NCBI GenBank assembly: GCA_046734815.1
Contig: JBKPRZ010000207.1
Span: 1-13,127 of the forward strand
Origin: CAVYGB01 sp046734815
Lineage (GTDB): Bacteria > Myxococcota_A > Polyangia > Fen-1088
Direction of reading: 5' to 3'
Length of the DNA stretch: 13,127 bases
The notes beneath the pieces were generated by a model. It worked only from the letters and a program-made list of their open reading frames with translations, did not search any database and was not told the DNA's origin. Below, piece after piece: positions 1 through 7,149 of this stretch. The translations under genes were made by a program, and so were the position numbers. How positions within the stretch are numbered: position 1 is the first letter of the stretch; every line of letters starts with the position of its first letter.

Positions 1-537
1 ATCAACCTGGACGGCGCGGTCAAGGGGCGGGCCTTCAACAACCTGATCTATGGCAACGGTCGGGGCGGCTTCGTGCTGTGGCAGGGCAACGGCAACTCGT
101 CGGCCAACGACAACGTCTTTTACAACAACACCGTCTACAACCCGAACGGGGACAAGGCCGCCTTCATCTTCTACAACGGCGCCTCGAACAACCTGGTGTT
201 CAACAACATCCTCTACTCCAAGTCCGGCGGCATCGAGGTGGACGAGGACGCCGGCAAGGGGAACAAGCACGACTACAACCTGGTCGCCTCGGTGGTGGTC
301 AACGAGCGCAAGGCCAAGCTGGCCGCCAACGAGTCCTCCCCGCCGGTGGAAGCGATCTTCGTCGACCCGGCCAAGGGCAACCTGCGCCCGAGGCCCGACT
401 CCCCGTCGGTGAAGAAGGGCGCCCCCAGCTTCGCCGGGCGCAACGTGCACCCGACCGACCTGGACGGGCGCCCCCGCCCCCAGTCCACCCCGCCGGACAT
501 CGGCTGCTACGAGTCGTCGCCGACCGCGCAGCGGTGA
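1..537 (+). CDS. Right-handed parallel beta-helix repeat protein, C-terminal part (5' truncated by window)
   Basis: The frame is open from base 1 to a TGA at 535-537 and gives 178 residues. The start lies upstream of the window; the GTG at 73 is internal to the repeat region and is not a credible start. The sequence shows Asn/Gly-rich coils typical of pectate-lyase-like beta-helices, with repeated short blocks such as FNNLIYGN, DNVFYNNTVYN and NNLVFNNILYS about 22-28 residues apart. The last 40 residues carry DLDGRPRP followed by DIGCYE, which matches the conserved end (usually D.DG..R....DIGAYE) of extracellular beta-helix proteins, many annotated 'choice-of-anchor Q'. Such proteins are generally secreted or surface-attached carbohydrate-binding or carbohydrate-cleaving proteins. 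No catalytic residues can be assigned from this fragment, so the substrate is unknown. It converges with the next gene, with only 16 bases between the stop codons and no obvious terminator. Confidence 0.85.
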   Translation: MNLDGAVKGRAFNNLIYGNGRGGFVLWQGNGNSSANDNVFYNNTVYNPNGDKAAFIFYNGASNNLVFNNILYSKSGGIEVDEDAGKGNKHDYNLVASVVVNERKAKLAANESSPPVEAIFVDPAKGNLRPRPDSPSVKKGAPSFAGRNVHPTDLDGRPRPQSTPPDIGCYESSPTAQR

Positions 538-553
538 ACGGCGGTCCTCGAAG

Positions 554-1483
554 CTACGGCTGCGGTGTCAGGTCGGTCAGGCCGTAGCCCCGGCCGAACT
601 GGCGCCGCAGCACCCGCTGGTTCACCCAGACGGTCTTGCGCAGGTTCGGTAGCCATACCTGGTAGTCGACGGGCAGCTCGGGCAGTCGCGACTCGGCGCT
701 GAAGGGCGCGTCGCCCGCGTGGATCTGCCGGTCAATCCTGAGGATGCGTGTGAATACGTGGTGCAGATGCTGCGCCGGCGATTGGCCGTCCGGTCCTGGC
801 AGGATCCGGTAACCGGTGATCACGGCCTCCTGCTTGGTCAGGCCTGGCTCCCGCGGATCGTAGGCGCGGATCGCCGGAGCGTCCGGTTGGGGCGCGTCCG
901 CGGCCACGACCAGGGCGTTGTTTTCCCAGCAGGCGCAGTTGATGGCCTGGCCCCCCTCCACGGTCAGCCAGGACAGCCAGTTGGTCGTGTCCTCACCCAG
1001 GTACACCGAACGGCGCAGGTTGGTCAGCGTCGTCCACCTGAACTGCCGGTCGCCCTGGGATTGCGGCCAGTTGGTCTCCAGCCGCTGTCGGTCGATGAGG
1101 TCCCTCGGTCTGTCGTCCTGGCCGCAGCCGTTGGACCACATCCCCCGCAGGCTCGTGTACAGCTCGACGCTAGGCGTTTCACCCTCCTTCAGACGCCCGA
1201 TCAGGCCGTCACGGATCGGAGGTACGGCAGGCTGTCCCTCGTCGCAGCCGTGCCTCTCGAAGTAGTGGTCCACGTGGTGGGCCTGCGCCTGCGCATCGTC
1301 GCGGAACGTCTGCCCCAGAAGGTGCGCCCGCTGGCCTCGAATCGCGTGCACGATCCAGACATCCTCCGGGGACTGCGGCGGCTGGCGGAGATCGTCGGGT
1401 GCCGGCAGCACGCGATCCGATTCCAGCTTGAAGTCCGGCGGCACCGGGGTGCCGGGCGGCTGCATGGTGATGTCTTTGGACAT
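554..1483 (-). CDS. Hypothetical protein, 309 aa, downstream partner of the CHAT gene
   Basis: I do not recognise this family. The start is ATG at 1483, chosen because AAGGGGG sits five bases upstream (1489-1495). A second ATG (Met7) lacks such a site. The product looks soluble: no signal peptide, lipobox or membrane segment. The first 40 residues are Pro-rich (PPGTPVPP, RQPPQSPED) and probably flexible. The rest is a mixed alpha/beta-looking globular sequence with many Trp (e.g. W43, W116, W139, W150, W169, W172) and only four Cys (80, 120, 183, 185), the last two as CAC. A basic stretch near the C-terminus (NLRKTVWVNQRVLRRQFGR, about residues 280-298) could bind an acidic partner. It starts 32 bases after the CHAT stop on the same strand, so co-transcription is likely. 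That position makes it a candidate substrate, regulator or partner of the CHAT protein, which is inference only. Confidence 0.8.
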   Translation of the reverse strand: MSKDITMQPPGTPVPPDFKLESDRVLPAPDDLRQPPQSPEDVWIVHAIRGQRAHLLGQTFRDDAQAQAHHVDHYFERHGCDEGQPAVPPIRDGLIGRLKEGETPSVELYTSLRGMWSNGCGQDDRPRDLIDRQRLETNWPQSQGDRQFRWTTLTNLRRSVYLGEDTTNWLSWLTVEGGQAINCACWENNALVVAADAPQPDAPAIRAYDPREPGLTKQEAVITGYRILPGPDGQSPAQHLHHVFTRILRIDRQIHAGDAPFSAESRLPELPVDYQVWLPNLRKTVWVNQRVLRRQFGRGYGLTDLTPQP

Positions 1484-1488
1484 GTTTT

Positions 1489-1495
1489 CCCCCTT
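1489..1495 (-). promoter_or_regulatory. Shine-Dalgarno site fixing the start of the 309-aa gene
   Basis: On the minus strand the sequence reads AAGGGGG, then five bases (AAAAC), then ATG at 1483. This is one mismatch from AAGGAGG. It lies between the CHAT stop (1516-1518) and the hypothetical gene and supports independent ribosome loading on a shared message. Confidence 0.7.
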
Positions 1496-1515
1496 CGACT
1501 GAAATCAGCGGACGC

Positions 1516-4344
1516 TCAGTTGAACACGACCACCTGCCGCGCCCATTCCCGCGGCCGGGGCATGTTGCGACCGATGCGCGCGTCGCGGACGGCGACCGCC
1601 GGGGACGCCCCCCGGCGGATCTGGTCCACCACTGCATTGAAAAACGTCTGAGCTTCCAGATCTTCCACCGGCTCGGGCGAGGCCACCACCGCGCTGGCCC
1701 CCGCCTCCATGAAGGCCCAGGGCAGGCTGAACGACAGGGGACCGTACCGGGGAGCGAGGGCCGCCTGACAGGCGCCCAGCACCACCAGCGGCGCCCGCGG
1801 CAGCCGGGCGGCGACGATCTGGTCGACGGTCAGAAAGGCATTCCCGTCGGCTCCCGGCGTGAGCACCAGCGCGGTGGCGTCCGAGAGCTTGCGATCCACG
1901 ATGCCGTGGACGTGAAGCTCGATCTCGTCGTGGGCCGGCAGCTCGCGCAGCACGCGCTCGGGCGTGGCCAGCCTTCCCGACAGTGCGGTGACGCCGTCGT
2001 CCTTCGCCCCGGCGCCTGCCCCTCTGGCCAGCACCCGCCTCAGCCGGGGCAGCCGCAGCGGCTCGGGTGTATCGACGTCCGAGACGACCAGGCGCCGCTC
2101 GGCCGCCGGATGCCAGGTGCGCGGCGCCGGCGCGCTCACGTAGTACCAGGCCATCGCGTCCGGCAACATGCGGGCGGATCCGTGCAGCGGTGGCGTGGCC
2201 AGCACCTTGACCACCTCGCACCCGCTCAGCTGTCTCGACAGGCGCTCGGGCACCAGGCCGGCGCGCTCCAGCTCCGGTCCCACCTCCCGGAACTCGCCAT
2301 CCATCCGCGATCCGCCGTCGCGCAGGGCGATGATCAGGCGCGGGAAGTCCAGCGCCACCGCCACCGTGCAGGGCTGTCCGCGCGGGACCTTCTGGAAATC
2401 GGCGAGCAGGTCCAGGACCTCGCCGTGGGCCCCCCGCCCCCCCGCCTCGGACATCAGGGCCAGGTAAGCCATGTCGCGCGCCTTGGTGGCGTCGACGTTG
2501 GGCCCGGGCACCGCCTCGCCCTGCGCGATCGCCTGTCGCAGCAGCGCACGCGCACGCGCGGCGTCCCGCAGCACCAGCGCGCTGCCCTCGATCATGTCGG
2601 CCAGCGGCAAGGTGGCCTCTCCCAGCTGTCCGGGCGCCGCCCGCACCGCCGCCAGGGTCTGGTCCAGCAGGCGCAGGCTGTCCGGGTAGCGGCTGTCGGG
2701 CTGCCGCGCCAGCTCGGCCAGCACCGCCGCCCCGGTCAGCTCGTAGCGAGGTTTGCCGTCCTGGCAATCCTGCACCTCCGACAGCAGCTTCCAGGCCCGT
2801 TCCAGGTCCACGTCGTCGAGCGCGGTGTCGGCCAGCACCTGGCGCGCGGCCCTCACCGAGCCGCACGGCTCGCCCAGCAGGACCACCTCTTCCAGGTAGG
2901 CGCGGGCCAGCGGAAAGGCGTCGCGCGCGTTCTCCATCTGACCGAGCAGCGCGTAGACGTACCCCTCCCAGCTGAACAGCCCCGAGTCCCGAATCGCCCG
3001 CAGCACGTCCAGAGCCGCGGCGCGGGTGGCCTGGATCTGCTGCTGGACCAGGTGGGTGAAGGTCAGCAGCACCCGCTGCTCGATGCAGGACGCCCGCGCC
3101 TTGATCCGATCGCACCGTTCGATGGAGGCCAGAAGATACGCCCGCGCCTGATCGTACCGGGTGGCCCCGTACAGCGTCCGCGCCTGGAAGTAGTCGTCAC
3201 TGGAGGAAAGCCAGGGGTCTCCCGCGCTCTGCACCAGCCGGGCCCGCTCGGTCGCGTAGTCCCGTCGCGACGGCGCCAGCCTCAGCGCCCCCAGCCGGAT
3301 GTCCCTGCACACGCCTGCGTTCAGCCGCCGCAGCAGCGCCTGCAACTCGGGCTCGGGCACCGATTCTCTCGCCTGCACCGGGCGGTAGGCCTCCACGCAG
3401 CGCCGGCGCTGACGGAAGTCGCTGCCCGCGACCCGCAGGACGTAGTCAGTCAGCGAAGTTCCGCCGTACCAGGCATCCAGCTCGCGCGCCAGCGGCAGGA
3501 AGCGCTGGACCTCCGCGGCCGATGATGACGAGCGCACCGCCTCGTACAGGTTCTGCCGGACCAGGTCCGGAAAATCGCGCACCACCGACGCGGACGGCAG
3601 CTCGTGGGCCAGCCCCAGCTTGCGGCTGCTGTCCCGCGCGGCCCTGAAATCGGCGCGGGCCCGGGCGTGCTGAGCGGCGATCTCGTCGGCGCGCCGGCTG
3701 GCCTCCTGCGACCATCCCGGTTCACCCGCACGCGCTACCGCCCGGAAGTCGGCGGCCGCGCCCAGCGACAGCCCCATCTTTTGCAGAGCCAGCCCGCGGT
3801 TCCACAGCGCCTGGACGTGTCCCGGCTGCAGCTTGAGGGCCCGGTCCACCAGCGCCAGCGCCTCCTCGGCGTTGCCTCGACCCTGCAGCGCCAGCGCGGC
3901 GCGATCGCTGCTGGCGCTGGCGCCCAGGGTGCCGTGCTGAAGACGCGCCAGCTGCGATTCGGCCTGGGAGAACACCCCCGCCAGCGCATACAGCGTCGCC
4001 ACCCCGTGCAGATCGCCGACCCGTTCGCGCTCGAGCAGGTCCTTGAAGGACAGCGCACGGGGACCGCTCGCTTCCGTGCGCAGCGGCGAGTAGGGGCGGT
4101 GGCGATCCGCCGGTGCATAGCTCAGGCGCGCCTCGAACGGGCGCAGCGCACCCGCCGAGAACAGCGCTTCGGGCGCGACCGGCGCCCCCGCCCGCGGGCT
4201 CGCCCTCATCGGACCGAACCGGTGTGCGCCCAGCAGTACGATCGCCAGGAGCAGCGTCTCGACGACGCTGATCACCCACGCCGGGCGCGCGCGACGCACC
4301 CCGCGTCCCGACCGATCGCCGGCCTCAGCCCACGTCCTGGCCAC
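1516..4344 (-). CDS. Membrane-anchored TPR-CHAT protein (caspase-like peptidase fold)
   Basis: From GTG 4344 this gives 942 aa. The C-terminal ~150 residues form a CHAT domain. H813 lies in LHVHG, C859 in VVLGACQAA, then AFMEAGASAVVAS and a final REWARQVVVFN, so the caspase-type His/Cys dyad is present. The usual LWPV.D motif reads SPEPVED. Residues ~22-40 (WVISVVETLLLAIVLL) form one hydrophobic helix after an Arg-rich stretch (RRAR), suggesting a signal anchor with an extracytoplasmic body. After it comes FEARLSYAPADRHRPY (70-85), which I associate with myxobacterial CHAT/anti-sigma-like proteins (recollection only). Helical repeats fill ~100-650; TPR-like units are clear at ~147-205 (EEALALVDRALKLQPG). 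The start is uncertain: GTG 4299 and GTG 4275 also keep the membrane helix, while ATG 4209 loses it. It lies 40 bases after the dehydratase stop. CHAT relatives include separase and TPR-CHAT proteases of defence systems; whether this one cleaves protein is unproven. Confidence 0.85.
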   Translation of the reverse strand: MARTWAEAGDRSGRGVRRARPAWVISVVETLLLAIVLLGAHRFGPMRASPRAGAPVAPEALFSAGALRPFEARLSYAPADRHRPYSPLRTEASGPRALSFKDLLERERVGDLHGVATLYALAGVFSQAESQLARLQHGTLGASASSDRAALALQGRGNAEEALALVDRALKLQPGHVQALWNRGLALQKMGLSLGAAADFRAVARAGEPGWSQEASRRADEIAAQHARARADFRAARDSSRKLGLAHELPSASVVRDFPDLVRQNLYEAVRSSSSAAEVQRFLPLARELDAWYGGTSLTDYVLRVAGSDFRQRRRCVEAYRPVQARESVPEPELQALLRRLNAGVCRDIRLGALRLAPSRRDYATERARLVQSAGDPWLSSSDDYFQARTLYGATRYDQARAYLLASIERCDRIKARASCIEQRVLLTFTHLVQQQIQATRAAALDVLRAIRDSGLFSWEGYVYALLGQMENARDAFPLARAYLEEVVLLGEPCGSVRAARQVLADTALDDVDLERAWKLLSEVQDCQDGKPRYELTGAAVLAELARQPDSRYPDSLRLLDQTLAAVRAAPGQLGEATLPLADMIEGSALVLRDAARARALLRQAIAQGEAVPGPNVDATKARDMAYLALMSEAGGRGAHGEVLDLLADFQKVPRGQPCTVAVALDFPRLIIALRDGGSRMDGEFREVGPELERAGLVPERLSRQLSGCEVVKVLATPPLHGSARMLPDAMAWYYVSAPAPRTWHPAAERRLVVSDVDTPEPLRLPRLRRVLARGAGAGAKDDGVTALSGRLATPERVLRELPAHDEIELHVHGIVDRKLSDATALVLTPGADGNAFLTVDQIVAARLPRAPLVVLGACQAALAPRYGPLSFSLPWAFMEAGASAVVASPEPVEDLEAQTFFNAVVDQIRRGASPAVAVRDARIGRNMPRPREWARQVVVFN

Positions 4345-4367
4345 GTCGTCACCCGAACGGGCGACGG

Positions 4368-4383
4368 CGGGGATTATTCCCCG
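4368..4383. other. Short perfect hairpin/palindrome after the dehydratase stop
   Basis: CGGGGA-TTAT-TCCCCG has perfect 6-base arms and a 4-base AT loop. It begins two bases beyond the dehydratase stop (4385-4387) and ends 24 bases before the chosen CHAT start. There is no U-tract, so it is at best a weak terminator, an mRNA processing or stability stem, or a protein site. It may partly uncouple the CHAT gene from the sugar-acid genes. Confidence 0.4.
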
Positions 4384-4384
4384 A

Positions 4385-6115
4385 TCAGTGGATCTCCGGC
4401 TCGCTGGTGGGGTGCGTGCCCTCGAGGAAGTCGAAGTCGCAGCCCTTCTCGGCCTGGGTGATGTGACGGGCGAACATGGCACCGTAGCCGCGCTCGTAGC
4501 GCGGGGCGGGTGGTTTCCAGGCCGCCCGGCGTCGCGCCAGCTCGGCCTCGTCGACCTTGATGTCCAGCCGCCGGTTGGGGACGTCGAGAGACACCAGGTC
4601 ACCCTCGCGCAGCAGCGCCAGCGGGCCACCCACGTACGACTCGGGCGAGACGTGCAGCACGCAGGTGCCGTAGCTGGTGCCGCTCATGCGCGCGTCGGAG
4701 ATGCGAACCATGTCCCGCACGCCCTGGCGCAGCAGCTTCTTCGGGATCGGCAACATGCCCCACTCGGGGAAGCCCGGGCCGCCCAGCGGGCCGGCGTTGC
4801 GCAGCACCAGCACCGAGTCTGCCGTCACCGCCAGCGACTCGTCGTCGATCCGGCGCTCGAGGTCGTTGTAGTCCTCGAACACCACCGCCGGGCCCGTGTG
4901 GGTGAGCAGCCGGGCCTCGCAGGCGCTGGTCTTGATCACCGCCCCGTTGGGCGCCAGCGACCCGCGCACCACCGCCAGCCCTCCTTCCTGCGACAGCGCC
5001 TCGGCCCGCGACCGGATGACGTCCTTGTTGTACACCCGCGCGCCGGCGATGTTCTCGCCCAGGGTCTGGCCGGTGACCGTCCGCTCGCTCAGGTGGAGCA
5101 GGTCCTTCAGCTCGCCCAGCAGCGCCGGCAGCCCGCCCGCGTAGAAGAAGTCCTCCATGAGGTACTTGCCCGAAGGACGCAGGTTGCAGATCAGCGGCGT
5201 CTTCTTCGAGAAGGCATCGTAGTCATCCAGCGACAGCGGCACCCCCGCCCGCCCGGCCATCGCGATCAGGTGCACCAGCGCGTTGGTCGACCCGCCCACC
5301 GCCATCGTCACGGTGATCGCGTTCTCGAACGACTTGCGCGTGAGGATGTCTCGCGGCTTCAGATCCTCCCACACCATCTCCACGATCCGCCGCCCCGCCG
5401 CCGTCCCCATCCGCCCGTGGTTCGAATCGACCGCCGGGATCGACGAGGCGCCCGGCAGGCTCAGCCCCAGGCTCTCGGTGATGGCGGTCATGGTCGAGGC
5501 GGTGCCCATCACCATGCAGGTGCCGGGCGATCGGGCGATGCCGCCCTCGATCTCCTTCCAGTCCTGCTGGGTGATGGTCCCGGCCCGCAGCTCGGCCCAG
5601 TATTTCCAGACGTCGCTGCCGCTGCCCAGCACCTCGCCCCGCCAGTTCCCCCGCAGCATCGGCCCCGCCGGAAAATAGATGGTCGGCAGGTTCACGCTGG
5701 TGGCGCCCATGACCAGCGCGGGCGTGGTCTTGTCACAGCCGCCCATCAGCACCGCCCCGTCGATGGGATACGAGCGCAGCTGCTCCTCGGTCTCCATCGC
5801 CAGCAGGTTGCGGTACAGCATCGTCGACGGCTTCTGGAAGTTCTCCGACAGCGAGATGGCCGGCAGCTCGATGGGAAAGCCACCCGCCTGCCAGATGCCG
5901 CGCTTGATCTCCTCGGCCCGCACCCGGAAGTGCTGGTGGCAGGGGTTGATGTCGTTCCAGGTGTTGACGATCGCGATCACCGGCTTGCCGGCGTAGTCGG
6001 CGCGGTCGTAGCCCATCTGCGCCACCCGCGAGCGGTGGCCGAAGGCGCGGAGGTTCTCGACGCCGAACCAGCGGTGGCTGCGCAGCTCCTCGGGACGTTT
6101 TCTTCGCGGGCCCAT
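4385..6115 (-). CDS. IlvD/Edd-family sugar-acid dehydratase, probably L-arabinonate dehydratase-like
   Basis: This 576-aa protein covers the whole IlvD/Edd family. The Fe-S ligands are C59 (INPCHQ), C127 (GGCDKT) and C200 (SPGTC). K129, next to the second Cys, is the Lys that is carbamylated in this family. RMSGTS (S478) supplies the catalytic Ser. FGHRSRVAQMGYDR, GPMLRGNWRGEVLGSG and GSDVWKYWAELRAG resemble the pentonate/hexonate dehydratase branch (L-arabinonate, D-xylonate, D-fuconate) more than biosynthetic IlvD. The Cys positions match those I recall for the Rhizobium L-arabinonate dehydratase structure. The reaction would be sugar acid to 2-keto-3-deoxy sugar acid plus water, in the cytoplasm. 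The start is ATG 6115, ten bases after the stop of the aldolase-family gene; no good ribosome site is seen, suggesting translational coupling. The exact sugar is unknown. The longer frame up to 6238 overlaps the neighbour and is not used. Confidence 0.93.
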   Translation of the reverse strand: MGPRRKRPEELRSHRWFGVENLRAFGHRSRVAQMGYDRADYAGKPVIAIVNTWNDINPCHQHFRVRAEEIKRGIWQAGGFPIELPAISLSENFQKPSTMLYRNLLAMETEEQLRSYPIDGAVLMGGCDKTTPALVMGATSVNLPTIYFPAGPMLRGNWRGEVLGSGSDVWKYWAELRAGTITQQDWKEIEGGIARSPGTCMVMGTASTMTAITESLGLSLPGASSIPAVDSNHGRMGTAAGRRIVEMVWEDLKPRDILTRKSFENAITVTMAVGGSTNALVHLIAMAGRAGVPLSLDDYDAFSKKTPLICNLRPSGKYLMEDFFYAGGLPALLGELKDLLHLSERTVTGQTLGENIAGARVYNKDVIRSRAEALSQEGGLAVVRGSLAPNGAVIKTSACEARLLTHTGPAVVFEDYNDLERRIDDESLAVTADSVLVLRNAGPLGGPGFPEWGMLPIPKKLLRQGVRDMVRISDARMSGTSYGTCVLHVSPESYVGGPLALLREGDLVSLDVPNRRLDIKVDEAELARRRAAWKPPAPRYERGYGAMFARHITQAEKGCDFDFLEGTHPTSEPEIH

Positions 6116-6125
6116 CGCGCAGGTT

Positions 6126-7049
6126 CTACGCGAGGGCCCGGTCGGCGGCGAGCAGATCCTTCGCCGCCTGGGCCACCTCGGCGTGCTTGTCCGCGTCCAG
6201 GTTCGACAGCAGCGGCAAGATGGGCCCGGTGTCGGCAATGCCGGCCAGGCGCACGGCCTCGTGCAGCACGCGGATCGGCGAGTGGGCGTCGCGCCGGTCC
6301 TCCAGCGGGAGGTACGCCTCGCGGATGCGGGCCGCCGTCTCCCAGTCCTTGTCCTTGCACGCGCGCAGGATGCGCATCGACCCGCGCGGCCCCACGCAGA
6401 CCGATCCGGAGGTGAACCCCTGCAGTCCGAAGTCGCGCAGGTGCACGATCACCGGCCGCTCGCCGATGCCGCTGACGATGTAGCGGCGATCGACGATCTC
6501 GACCAGCCGCTTGAGGAAGGCGTCCTCGCGCGGGTCGGTGCGCACGATCGCGTATTTGATCGCCGCCACCAGCCCGTCGTCGACCAGCCCCTTGATGCCT
6601 TCGGGGGTCAGATATCCCTCGGCCTTGACGTAGACGATCACCGGCTTGCCCAGCGCCTCGGCGAAGCGCCGGATGCCGGTGGTGGCCCCGGCCGGGGTCA
6701 TGGGGAAGGTCATCGGCAGCACCATCGCCGTCGGGAAGGCGCGGGTCTTCAGCACCGCCGCCTGGTCGACCAGCCGCCCGTAGTCCGGCCCCACCGACGG
6801 GATCACCCAGGTGCGGGGCGCCGCCAGCTCGGCCAGCTGGTCCAGGACCGACGCGTATTCGTGAAGACCGATGTTGTAGAAGTTCGCGTTGCCCCCGTAG
6901 AGCAGGGTCGTGACGCCCCCCGCCTCGATGTGCCGGATCAGCGACAAGTTCGCGTCGCGGCTGAAGGTGAGATCGGCGTTGCGCGCCAGCGGCGGCACCG
7001 CCAGCACGGAGGCGGACAGATCGGCGAACGTGACAGCGTCGGTCTTCAT
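6126..7049 (-). CDS. DHDPS/N-acetylneuraminate-lyase family protein, probable 2-keto-3-deoxy sugar-acid dehydratase or aldolase
   Basis: The product has 307 aa, the usual length for the class I DHDPS/NAL TIM barrel. K165 (AAIKYAIVR) is at the Schiff-base position and Y140 (VIVYVKAEGY) at the conserved Tyr. The substrate-carboxylate loop, usually GTTGE or similar, reads GGNANFYN (52-59), so it is not a typical lysine-biosynthesis DapA. A GSVCVGPRGSMRIL segment and C-terminal helices follow. Sitting directly upstream of a sugar-acid dehydratase (ten-base gap), it most likely acts on the resulting 2-keto-3-deoxy acid. It would either dehydrate it to 2-oxoglutarate semialdehyde (Weimberg-type) or cleave it to pyruvate plus an aldehyde (Dahms-type); sequence alone does not decide. 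The start is ATG 7049. A GTG at 7088 would add 13 residues with no family-like content. It is first gene of the minus-strand run. Confidence 0.9.
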   Translation of the reverse strand: MKTDAVTFADLSASVLAVPPLARNADLTFSRDANLSLIRHIEAGGVTTLLYGGNANFYNIGLHEYASVLDQLAELAAPRTWVIPSVGPDYGRLVDQAAVLKTRAFPTAMVLPMTFPMTPAGATTGIRRFAEALGKPVIVYVKAEGYLTPEGIKGLVDDGLVAAIKYAIVRTDPREDAFLKRLVEIVDRRYIVSGIGERPVIVHLRDFGLQGFTSGSVCVGPRGSMRILRACKDKDWETAARIREAYLPLEDRRDAHSPIRVLHEAVRLAGIADTGPILPLLSNLDADKHAEVAQAAKDLLAADRALA

Positions 7050-7107
7050 GACGATCGTCGCTTGTACTACGGACCCCGGCGGCCTCACAAGCGCACCGCC
7101 GCGCCCA

Positions 7108-7113
7108 TTTTAC
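7108..7113 (-). promoter_or_regulatory. Possible -10 element for the minus-strand sugar-acid run
   Basis: On the minus strand TAAAAT matches TATAAT at five of six positions, about 60 bases upstream of ATG 7049, in the most AT-rich part of the divergent intergenic region. No convincing -35 lies 16-18 bases upstream, so an activator or an alternative sigma factor may be needed. The call rests on position and one hexamer only. Confidence 0.25.
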
Positions 7114-7124
7114 GCCGACAGTTA

Positions 7125-7133
7125 TGGTATAGA
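7125..7133 (+). promoter_or_regulatory. Possible extended -10 promoter for the HEAT-carB-greA run
   Basis: TGGTATAGA reads as an extended -10 (TGn plus TATAGA, four of six matches). It lies about 17 bases before ATG 7150 in an AT-rich patch that stands out from its surroundings. If used, the transcript would start about ten bases before the ATG, giving an almost leaderless message. This agrees with the lack of a ribosome-binding site there. No clear -35 is present. Confidence 0.35.
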
Positions 7134-7149
7134 GTGCCGCGACTTCGCC

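Noticed and set aside
1906..3525. A 539-codon plus-strand open frame across the CHAT gene
   Set aside because: Shadow frame with biased Gln/Arg/His composition; the opposite strand encodes conserved CHAT motifs.
4345..4629. Extended N-terminus for the CHAT protein, starting inside the dehydratase gene
   Set aside because: The added 95 residues are Arg/Ser/Thr-rich antisense-like or off-frame translation of the dehydratase; no domain is seen.
4385..6115. Calling the dehydratase ilvD (branched-chain amino-acid biosynthesis)
   Set aside because: The motifs match the sugar-acid branch better and no other branched-chain gene is nearby.
4388..6415. A 675-codon plus-strand open frame across the dehydratase gene
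   Set aside because: Arg/Gln/His/Ala-rich shadow of a well-conserved enzyme gene.
6126..7049. Calling the aldolase-family gene dapA
   Set aside because: The substrate loop does not match DapA and the neighbour is a sugar-acid dehydratase, not lysine biosynthesis.
6910..7149. Longer start for the HEAT-repeat protein
   Set aside because: The extra residues come from the promoter region and the antisense of the aldolase-family gene; MGLLDLF at 7150 is a natural start.
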